From: Smithella sp. | Lineage (GTDB): Bacteria; Desulfobacterota; Syntrophia; Syntrophales; Smithellaceae | Assembly: GCA_012797505.1 (NCBI GenBank) | Contig: JAAZOZ010000116.1 | Span: forward strand, 1-5,626 | Reading direction: 5' to 3' | Length of the DNA: 5,626 nucleotides | In this document: in pieces, positions 1 to 5,413 of the stretch | Layout of the letters: each line of letters starts with the position of its first letter | Position numbering within the stretch: position 1 is the stretch's first letter | Notes under the pieces: model-generated | What the model saw: only the letters and a program-made list of their open reading frames with translations | What the model was told of the DNA's origin: nothing | Database searches by the model: none | Made by a program: the position numbers and the translations under genes

Positions 1-157
1 AGAGCGGGAAAAGGAAATGTGCAAGACCATTCCGCTGGGATACATCGGTCTGCCGAGCGACGCGGGCGATCTGGTCGCATTCCTGGCGTCCGACGCCTCC
101 CGCTACATTACCGGCCAGGCCGTCAATCTCGACGGGGGTCAGTGCATGGAACTGTAG
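1..157 (+). CDS. SDR-family oxidoreductase, C-terminal end (partial)
   Basis: The gene starts upstream of the window; 51 codons are visible, read from base 2, ending in TAG at 155-157. The visible protein contains the usual end of a classical short-chain dehydrogenase/reductase: a PLGYIGLPSDAGDL stretch, then VAFLASDASRYITG and the closing NLDGG motif. In this family that segment follows the substrate loop and forms the last helix and strand of the Rossmann fold; many members reduce or oxidise a hydroxyl/keto group with NAD(P)H in the cytoplasm (3-oxoacyl-ACP reductase-like, diol or sugar dehydrogenases). The cofactor motif and the catalytic Ser-Tyr-Lys residues lie outside the window, so substrate and cofactor cannot be judged. 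It is followed after 87 bases by the ThDP enzyme on the same strand, so it may belong to the same transcription unit and supply or remove a hydroxyketone for it. That link is inference. Confidence 0.9.
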   Translation, partial: EREKEMCKTIPLGYIGLPSDAGDLVAFLASDASRYITGQAVNLDGGQCMEL

Positions 158-168
158 GAAACGAATCC

Positions 169-197
169 GTAGGGAACGGTTTGAAACCGTTCCCTAC
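169..197. repeat. Perfect 29-bp palindrome in the SDR-ThDP gene spacer
   Basis: The left arm GTAGGGAACGGTTT (169-182) and the right arm AAACCGTTCCCTAC (184-197) are exact reverse complements around a single G at 183. The element begins 11 bases after the SDR stop codon. No T-run follows the right arm (the next bases are AGTTATCAC), so it is not a canonical intrinsic terminator. It could be a dispersed palindromic repeat, an operator for a dimeric regulator, or an mRNA-stabilising hairpin. Similar arm ends occur in the spacer at 3320-3400. Confidence 0.85.
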
Positions 198-229
198 AGT
201 TATCACATCAACAGCAACAACCTGTTTTT

Positions 230-236
230 AAGGAGG
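230..236 (+). promoter_or_regulatory. Strong ribosome binding site of the ThDP gene
   Basis: AAGGAGG lies 8 bases upstream of the ATG at 245 and is an almost complete match to the anti-Shine-Dalgarno sequence. It fixes the start of the ThDP enzyme. No convincing -35/-10 promoter pair was seen in the 87-base spacer. Confidence 0.85.
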
Positions 237-244
237 AATTTTTT

Positions 245-1942
245 ATGGATAACGTTATCGGCGGCAAGCTCGTTGCGGACGCCCTGGTCGAAAGGGGCGT
301 GGATTATATTTATTCATTGAGCGGCGGGCACATTACACCCATTTACCAGCATCTGGAAAACACTCCCATCACCCTTTTTGACGTGCGCCACGAACAGGCG
401 GCCGTCTTTATGGCCGAAGCCGCGGCCCGGCTGACCCGCAAACCCGCGGTGGCGATGGTCACGGCCGGACCGGGATTTACCAATGCTTTAAGCGGCATTG
501 CCAGCGCCAGGCTTTCCAACGCGCCGGTCATTCTCATTGCCGGCTGTGTGGGCACCGAAGCCATGGAAAAGCTGGACCTTCAGGATATGACCCAGCTTCC
601 CGTCATTGAACCGATGGTGAAGAAAGCCTTCGTCTGCTATGTCCCAGAACGGATTCCCGAATACGTGGACATGGCCTTCCGCGCGGCGATGAGCGGACGG
701 CCGGGACCGGTTTATCTGGAATTCCCCTGCAACATTCTCAATGCCAAGGTCGATCCGGCCGCGGTCAAGAAGCCCCGTACGACGGTCGTTTCCAAACCGG
801 TTGACCGCGAAAACACGAGGAAGGTTGTCGATTTGCTCAAAGCGGCCAAAAGTCCGGTCGTCATCGGCGGCAGCGGTCTGTGGTATTCCGATGCGGAAAA
901 AGAAATTCTCGAATTCGTGGAAAAAATCGGCATTCCGATTTACACGGCGGGCGCGGGCCGCGGCGTGGTGCCGGATACGCATCCCCTTTGCTTTGAAGGC
1001 TCCCTGGCCATCCGGCCGGGTTCGGCCATGATTTCGCTCATGACCACCGATCTGGTGCTCTTCCTGGGCGGCCGGTTGAGTCTCTTCTACATCTTCGGCG
1101 AAATTTTCCCATCGACGGCCAAGTTTATCCAGGTCGATATCGCCGCCGACGAAATCGGCCGCAACCGCACGATTGATCTCGGCATCGTCAGCGATATCAA
1201 GGCGTTTCTGAAGGAGCTCAACGCCGTCATCGACGATCAGAAAATCGCCGACACGCTGAAAAAACAGTTCCAGCCCTGGGTGGATACCGTCCGGGCAGCC
1301 CATGAAGCCGGCAAAAAAGACGCCAAAACGATGTGGGAATGCGAGACCCTGCCCATGCATCCCATGCGCCTGGCCAAAGAGGTCAACGAATTTATGAATC
1401 GCGAGGATGACATTGTCGTCGCGGACGGCGGGGATACGTCCACCTGGATGGGCATGACGAGAACCGTCAAAAAGGGCGGCACGTATCTGGACTACGGCCT
1501 TTACGGCTGTCTGGCCGTCGGGATTCCCTACGCCAACGCGGCCAAGCTCAAAAACCCGGATAAGCGCGTGCTCCTCATCATGGGCGACGGATCGGTCGGC
1601 TTCAACTTCATGGAATTTCACACGGCAATCCGCAAGAAGCTGCCCATCGTCGTCGTGATCGGCAACGATCAGTCCTGGGGGATGATCGCGCACAGCCAGA
1701 CCCTCCGGCTGGGACACAATATTCCCAACGGCACGGAGCTGGGCTGGGTGGATTACCACAAGATGGTAGAAGTCCTGGGCGGCTTCGGCGCGCTGGTGGA
1801 AAAACCCGAAGACATCAAGCCCGCGCTGGAAGCGGCTTTTGCCTCCGGGAAAACCGCCTGCATCAATGTCAAGGTAGATCCTTCCGTGATCAGCCCCGGC
1901 AGCGTTGCCCTGGCCAATCTCGGCGGATACAAATGCGAATGA
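245..1942 (+). CDS. ThDP-dependent lyase, benzaldehyde lyase/acetolactate synthase-like
   Basis: 565-aa cytoplasmic enzyme with the three-domain plan of the ThDP decarboxylase/acetolactate synthase superfamily: N-terminal PYR domain (about 1-170), central domain (about 185-335) and C-terminal PP domain (about 370-545). The cofactor-activating glutamate is Glu50 in DVRHEQAA. The diphosphate/Mg motif begins with GDGS at 447-450 and ends with ND at 474-475, followed by QSWG. From memory of Pseudomonas benzaldehyde lyase (563 aa), its active-site His29, Glu50 and Gln113 fall at the same numbers here (GGHI at 27-30, LDLQD at 110-114), and RKKLP and QSWG also resemble that enzyme. Benzaldehyde lyase cleaves or forms alpha-hydroxyketones via a ThDP carbanion. 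Acetolactate synthase, cyclohexane-1,2-dione hydrolase and 2-hydroxyacyl-CoA lyase are the main alternatives. An Asp at 475 replaces the usual second Asn, a metal ligand. The family assignment is secure; the substrate is unknown. A dehydrogenase upstream and a transporter downstream suggest a catabolic role. Confidence 0.9.
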   Translation: MDNVIGGKLVADALVERGVDYIYSLSGGHITPIYQHLENTPITLFDVRHEQAAVFMAEAAARLTRKPAVAMVTAGPGFTNALSGIASARLSNAPVILIAGCVGTEAMEKLDLQDMTQLPVIEPMVKKAFVCYVPERIPEYVDMAFRAAMSGRPGPVYLEFPCNILNAKVDPAAVKKPRTTVVSKPVDRENTRKVVDLLKAAKSPVVIGGSGLWYSDAEKEILEFVEKIGIPIYTAGAGRGVVPDTHPLCFEGSLAIRPGSAMISLMTTDLVLFLGGRLSLFYIFGEIFPSTAKFIQVDIAADEIGRNRTIDLGIVSDIKAFLKELNAVIDDQKIADTLKKQFQPWVDTVRAAHEAGKKDAKTMWECETLPMHPMRLAKEVNEFMNREDDIVVADGGDTSTWMGMTRTVKKGGTYLDYGLYGCLAVGIPYANAAKLKNPDKRVLLIMGDGSVGFNFMEFHTAIRKKLPIVVVIGNDQSWGMIAHSQTLRLGHNIPNGTELGWVDYHKMVEVLGGFGALVEKPEDIKPALEAAFASGKTACINVKVDPSVISPGSVALANLGGYKCE

Positions 1943-2003
1943 GTTGCCGGCAGGACGCCGACTTTGAAGAGAGGCAAGATACACATCCATGAATTCACAG
2001 AAG

Positions 2004-2010
2004 AAGGAGG
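2004..2010 (+). promoter_or_regulatory. Ribosome binding site that sets the transporter start
   Basis: AAGGAGG lies 4 bases before the ATG at 2015. The reading frame is open further upstream to a TTG at 1964, but the peptide added there is hydrophilic, unlike a transporter, and would be encoded across this site, so 2015 is preferred. Confidence 0.75.
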
Positions 2011-2014
2011 CCCC

Positions 2015-3313
2015 ATGAATAACGTCACTGCCCCCAAGGAATACAAGCTGTCCACCCGAAGCACCTACTACATCTTCGCACTGCTCTTTCTGCTGTATTT
2101 CTTCGATTACGTGGATCGAATGATCGTGACGTCCCTTTTTCCCTTCATTCAGAAGGAATGGGGGCTGACCGACACCCAGTCCGGATTGCTCGTGTCGATG
2201 GTTTACTGGTCCATCGTCGCTTTCGTGCTTCCGGTTTCGATCCTTGTGGATCGCTGGAGTCGTAAAAAGACCATCGGCATCATGGCCTTTTTATGGAGCA
2301 TGGCCACGTTGGCCTGCGCCTTCACCAAGACCTTTCCCCAACTGCTCATGACCCGGGCCGCCATCGGAATCGGCGAGGCCGGATACGCCCCGGCCGGCAC
2401 GGCGATGCTTTCGGGCTTGTTCCCCGAGGAAAAACGGTCGCGGATGATGGGCCTCTGGAATATGTCCATCCCTCTCGGAACAGCCGTCGGCATCGGGCTG
2501 GGAGGATTCATTGCCGCGCACTGGGGATGGCGTCACGCTTTCGGCGTGGTGGCCATTCCCGGGGCGATTGTGGCCCTCCTTTTTTTCTTCGTCAAGGATT
2601 ACAAGACCGTGGAGCTTACGAAGACCGATGCAGCCTGCACAACCGGTCCCGGTAAAATCAAAATGGGTAAGATGGATATTGTCTGGGAATTTCTCCGGAC
2701 CCCTTCCCTGATTTTTACCAATCTCGGGTTTATCGGCTGCATCTTCGCCAACAATGCCATCATGGTCTGGCTTCCCACCTATTTTCACCGGACGACGGGC
2801 ATCCCCATGAGCGAAGCGGGCATCAAGGTGAGCATGCTCATGATTCTGGCCATTATCGGGCTGCCCCTGGGAGGGTGGCTGGCGGATATGTGGTTTAAGA
2901 AGCGGGCGAGTGCGCGGCTCTTGTTCCCCGCGATTACGTCCATCCTCAATGCCCTCGTTATCTTTACTGCTTTTACCTTCCTGGAGGGAAAAACGCAGTA
3001 TTTTACGCTTCTGGGCATGGGCGTTCTGGCCTCCGCATTTGCCCCGGCTGCGATTATCGCCACCCAGGAGGTTATCCATCCCGGCCTTCGGGCGATCTCG
3101 TATTCGGTTTGCGTGATTGTTCAGAATCTTTTTGGGGCATCACTGGCGCCCATTGCGATCGGGAAGATCTCCGATCTTCATGGCATCGAGGCAGCCATGT
3201 CGATCGTGCCTGTCTTTCTGGTGATTTCGTCCCTGTTGTTTTTTGCCGGCTCTTTTTTCTACAAGAAGGACCTGGATAAAGTGGAAAAGATTACCCTGGA
3301 ATGTGAGAATTAG
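2015..3313 (+). CDS. Spinster-like MFS transporter
   Basis: 432-aa inner-membrane secondary transporter of the major facilitator superfamily, with about twelve hydrophobic segments in two halves. Segment 1 is at about 18-38 (FALLFLLYFFDYVDR), followed by segments near 55-78, 87-104, 110-132, 146-168 and 173-194. A charged central loop (about 195-225) precedes the second half, which ends near residue 416. The motif-A loop after segment 2 reads LVDRWSRKKT (78-86 region), and a weaker copy, GGWLADMWFKKR, follows in the second half. Segment 4 carries TRAAIGIGEAGYAPAG (113-128), and the DYVDR of segment 1 is typical of Spinster-like carriers, a group that includes sphingolipid exporters and many bacterial proteins of unknown substrate, often annotated as uptake of organic anions. 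It lies 72 bases after the ThDP gene on the same strand and probably moves the pathway substrate or a product. Direction and substrate cannot be inferred. Confidence 0.9.
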   Translation: MNNVTAPKEYKLSTRSTYYIFALLFLLYFFDYVDRMIVTSLFPFIQKEWGLTDTQSGLLVSMVYWSIVAFVLPVSILVDRWSRKKTIGIMAFLWSMATLACAFTKTFPQLLMTRAAIGIGEAGYAPAGTAMLSGLFPEEKRSRMMGLWNMSIPLGTAVGIGLGGFIAAHWGWRHAFGVVAIPGAIVALLFFFVKDYKTVELTKTDAACTTGPGKIKMGKMDIVWEFLRTPSLIFTNLGFIGCIFANNAIMVWLPTYFHRTTGIPMSEAGIKVSMLMILAIIGLPLGGWLADMWFKKRASARLLFPAITSILNALVIFTAFTFLEGKTQYFTLLGMGVLASAFAPAAIIATQEVIHPGLRAISYSVCVIVQNLFGASLAPIAIGKISDLHGIEAAMSIVPVFLVISSLLFFAGSFFYKKDLDKVEKITLECEN

Positions 3314-3319
3314 AGAATA

Positions 3320-3400
3320 TAGAGAACGGTCGAGATAACCTGACCACCTGATGACCTGAAGGTCACACGAGGTGGCACGAGGTCACACCGCCGTTCTCTA
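3320..3400. repeat. Spacer with 10-bp outer inverted repeat and nested inner repeats
   Basis: Outer arms TAGAGAACGG (3320-3329) and CCGTTCTCTA (3391-3400) are exact reverse complements, 61 bases apart. Inside are smaller complementary pairs: TGACC (3341-3345) with GGTCA (3381-3385), CCACCT (3344-3349) with AGGTGG (3370-3375), and TGACC (3352-3356) with GGTCA (3361-3365). CACGAGGT also occurs twice as a direct repeat. The RNA could fold into a long stem-loop. There is no T-run on either side, and the element ends 21 bases before the alcohol dehydrogenase start. It looks like a small palindromic repeat element or an RNA structure between two genes. Confidence 0.75.
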
Positions 3401-3421
3401 CTACGAAGGAAAAAGGGAATT

Positions 3422-4444
3422 ATGAAAGCGGTTGTCTTTCGCAAGGACAGGGGCCTCGTCTACGAAGAGGTCCCCGATTATACGGTTGCTGAAGATGAGG
3501 TGCTGGTCAAAACGGCCAACACCGGATTTTGCGGCTCCGATCATTCCCTGGTCGCCGGCGGTCATCTGGCCGACGGCTATATCCTGGGACATGAAATCAG
3601 CGCCGTCATCGTGGAAAAAGGGGCGGCCGCCGACGGCCCCCCTGTGGGAACCAGAGTCTGCATCCGTCCCACCTACTGCGGAAAATGCGCCAACTGCCTT
3701 TCCGGCCGGCCGCACCTCTGCCGGGTTCACCGGCGGACCGCCGGAATCGGCGATTTGCCGGGCGGCTTCGCGGAGTATGTCAAAGTCTATCCGCAGATGC
3801 TGATTCCCATCCCGGACGGCGTCGATTCCCGAAACGCGGCGCTCGCGGAAACCTTTGCCGCCGCGCTGCACGGCATCAACTGCACCAGCGACCGGAAAGG
3901 ATCGGCGCTGGTCATGGGAGGCGGCCCCATCGGCCTCTGCGCCGTCCGGCTGCTCAAAATTTTCGGCTACAGCCCGGTCGTTCTTTTCGAACCGGTCGCG
4001 TCCAAGCGCGACATCGCCGTTTTGTACGGAGCCGATCAGGTCTTCGATCCGCTGGCAAAAGACGCGGATCAGAAAGCGATGGCGGCTGCGCCCGGGGGCT
4101 ACCGGAAAATATTCGAGTGCTCCGGCGTCAAGGCCAACATCAACCGCGCCGTTCTTCTGGCCGAGGACGCCGGAGAAATCTGCATCGTGAGCATGATCTT
4201 TTCCCCGGTCAGCCTGGAGGCGCCTTTCCTGGTCAACCTCAAGGAAATCCGTCTGACGGCTTCCAACTCCAACACGCACGCGGAAAACATTCAGTGTCTG
4301 AACTGGATGGCCCAGGGCAAACTGGACGCCCGGCCGCTGATCTCCGACTACGAGCCGCTTTCGCGCCTGCCCGACGTCTATCGGGAAAGAATCGACACCG
4401 GCCTGGCCGTCAAAGTGCTGTTGAAAATCGGCAAGGAATTTTAA
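3422..4444 (+). CDS. Zinc-dependent medium-chain alcohol dehydrogenase
   Basis: 340-aa cytoplasmic MDR-family dehydrogenase, a usual length for the threonine/sorbitol/butanediol dehydrogenase-like group. The N-terminal GroES-like domain holds the catalytic zinc ligands Cys37 (GFCGSD), His57 with Glu58 (GHE) and probably Glu143 (AETFA). The structural zinc lobe is complete: Cys86, Cys89, Cys92 and Cys100 in C-x2-C-x2-C-x7-C spacing. The Rossmann domain has GGGPIG at 166-171, and an acidic Glu190 ends the second strand, which favours NAD over NADP. It should interconvert a secondary alcohol or diol with a ketone. The start follows an AAGGA (3406-3410) and an AAAGGGA run closer in; neither is strong. 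The gene is 108 bases after the transporter, and the next gene begins 14 bases after its stop, so it heads a tight three-gene group with the 89-aa protein and the TetR regulator. The substrate is unknown; 2,3-butanediol, L-threonine and polyol dehydrogenases share these motifs. Confidence 0.93.
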   Translation: MKAVVFRKDRGLVYEEVPDYTVAEDEVLVKTANTGFCGSDHSLVAGGHLADGYILGHEISAVIVEKGAAADGPPVGTRVCIRPTYCGKCANCLSGRPHLCRVHRRTAGIGDLPGGFAEYVKVYPQMLIPIPDGVDSRNAALAETFAAALHGINCTSDRKGSALVMGGGPIGLCAVRLLKIFGYSPVVLFEPVASKRDIAVLYGADQVFDPLAKDADQKAMAAAPGGYRKIFECSGVKANINRAVLLAEDAGEICIVSMIFSPVSLEAPFLVNLKEIRLTASNSNTHAENIQCLNWMAQGKLDARPLISDYEPLSRLPDVYRERIDTGLAVKVLLKIGKEF

Positions 4445-4458
4445 AAGACGGAGGAGGC

Positions 4459-4728
4459 ATGTCCGAATCCTATCAACTGATTTACGGCTTTGTGCATTGC
4501 CGGGGAAGGACCGAATACAGCGCCGGGGAAGTCGATTCAAAAGAGGAAGCCGAAGCCTGGGTGAAAAACCACCGGGAAGGCCTGCTGCCGAAAATAAAAA
4601 TACCGACCGACGACCCGATTCGATATTGCCGGGCGGCCTGGTGCCCTTTTAAAAAGCAGCAACCCTGGTTTGATATGAGACCCAAAGGGGACACCCAGGC
4701 GGCAAAGATGAAAAAAGAGCAAGGATGA
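4459..4728 (+). CDS. Hypothetical 89-aa protein, unrecognised
   Basis: Small soluble protein of unknown family with no signal peptide or membrane segment. It begins MSESYQLIYGFVHCRGR and may form a short beta strand pair; an acidic/alanine-rich helix follows (about 27-40, SKEEAEAWVKNH), then a KIKIPTDDP strand-turn. A central RYCRAAWCPF segment has two cysteines four residues apart (Cys57 and Cys62 in numbering from this start), with a third at Cys14. The C-terminus is lysine-rich and probably disordered. The ATG at 4459 is chosen because GGAGGAGG precedes it (4450-4457), although the spacing is short, and no other in-frame ATG lies before residue 73. Expression from the alcohol dehydrogenase transcript is likely because only 14 bases separate the genes. 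Its TGA overlaps the regulator's ATG, so translation of the two should be coupled. The SKEEAEAWVK segment resembles generic small-domain proteins, but no function is proposed. Confidence 0.8.
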   Translation: MSESYQLIYGFVHCRGRTEYSAGEVDSKEEAEAWVKNHREGLLPKIKIPTDDPIRYCRAAWCPFKKQQPWFDMRPKGDTQAAKMKKEQG

Positions 4729-5354
4729 AAGATATGGGAGCCAAAGAAAGACGCGAAAGAGAAAAAGAGCGGCGCAAAAATCATATTCTGGATACGGCCC
4801 GGGAACTTCTTCTGGAAAAGGGATTGAACGCCACTTCCATCAATCAGATCGCCCGGCGCTCCGAACTCAGCATCGGCGCCATCTATTTTTATTACAAGGA
4901 CAAGGAGGAAATTTTCGCGGCGCTTCAGGTGGAGGGGCTGGAGCTGCTGTACCGCGCCATCCTGGCGGCCATCGACAAGAAAGCGACGCCCGAGAAGAAA
5001 ATCCGCGCCATCGCCCAGGTCTATTTGCGCTTCAGCGAAGAGAACAAAAATTACTTCGACATCATCAACTATTTTCTGGCGTCGCCGGGAACCATCTTTT
5101 CCCCCGTACTGAAGAAAGAAATCGACGCGCACGGCAACGCCAGCATCGCTCTTCTGGCCGACACGATCCGCGAGGGAATCGACCGGGGACACTTCAAGAA
5201 AGTGGACCCCCGACGGCATGCCTTTATTCTCTGGAGCACTTTCAACGGCGTGATCCAGATCAAGAAGCTGGAAAAAACCATCCTCGGCAAAGGCGAACAT
5301 CAATCCCTGTATATGGAGGCCCTGGAGCATTTCCTGAGCGGCCTGCGCGCGTGA
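4725..5354 (+). CDS. TetR-family transcriptional regulator
   Basis: 209-aa cytoplasmic DNA-binding protein of ordinary TetR length. After a very basic N-terminal arm (ERREREKERRKN), the helix-turn-helix domain covers about 19-65: ILDTARELLLEKG, then TSINQIARRSELSIGAIYFYYKDKEEIF, a textbook TetR recognition region. The rest (about 75-205) is helical and should form the ligand-binding and dimerisation domain; its ligand class is not recognisable. The start at 4725 overlaps the preceding stop as ATGA. A second in-frame ATG at 4734 has AAGGA (4721-4725) 8 bases upstream, so the protein may really begin three codons later. Being last in the gene group, it probably represses its own transcript and may control the ThDP and transporter genes, with derepression by a pathway compound. 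The palindromes at 169-197 or 3320-3400 are candidate operators, which is speculative. Confidence 0.93.
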   Translation: MKDMGAKERREREKERRKNHILDTARELLLEKGLNATSINQIARRSELSIGAIYFYYKDKEEIFAALQVEGLELLYRAILAAIDKKATPEKKIRAIAQVYLRFSEENKNYFDIINYFLASPGTIFSPVLKKEIDAHGNASIALLADTIREGIDRGHFKKVDPRRHAFILWSTFNGVIQIKKLEKTILGKGEHQSLYMEALEHFLSGLRA

Positions 5355-5363
5355 TCATCTGTA

Positions 5364-5382
5364 AAAACGGAACGGCTGTTTT
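5364..5382 (+). terminator. Weak possible terminator after the TetR gene
   Basis: AAAACGG (5364-5370) and CTGTTTT (5376-5382) can pair over seven positions, one of them G-U, around a 5-base loop. The T-run is part of the stem and only four long, so the hairpin is weak. The position, ten bases after the regulator stop, is what a terminator would need. Confidence 0.25.
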
Positions 5383-5413
5383 GATTGCGGTCGGCGCATG
5401 GGAACAAAGGAAC

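Noticed and set aside
169..197. Intrinsic terminator of the SDR gene
   Set aside because: The hairpin is strong but is followed by AGTTATCAC, with no T-run, so Rho-independent termination is not supported.
181..206. Promoter for the ThDP gene using TTGAAA (181-186) and TATCAC (201-206)
   Set aside because: The spacing is only 14 bases, the -10 match is poor, and TTGAAA is part of the palindrome.
488..1990. A 500-codon open frame on the - strand opposite the ThDP gene
   Set aside because: It mirrors the codon pattern of the + strand gene, is rich in Arg, His, Gly and Asp with no recognisable domain, and has no ribosome site. The + strand product has clear family motifs.
1964..2014. TTG start giving the transporter 17 extra residues
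   Set aside because: No ribosome site at a suitable distance, and the added peptide is encoded across the strong AAGGAGG that serves the ATG at 2015.
3352..3385. CRISPR-like short repeats (CACGAGGT, GGTCAC)
   Set aside because: Only two or three short, irregular copies without uniform spacers; they are explained by the nested inverted repeats.
3685..4458. An upstream in-frame extension of the 89-aa protein through the dehydrogenase gene
   Set aside because: The extension is the +1-shifted shadow of the dehydrogenase, rich in Arg, Gly and Pro; a good ribosome site and ATG occur at 4450-4461.
3401..4540. A 379-codon open frame on the - strand opposite the alcohol dehydrogenase
   Set aside because: Same shadow effect in G+C-rich coding sequence; its composition is unlike a folded protein and the + strand gene carries complete zinc and NAD motifs.
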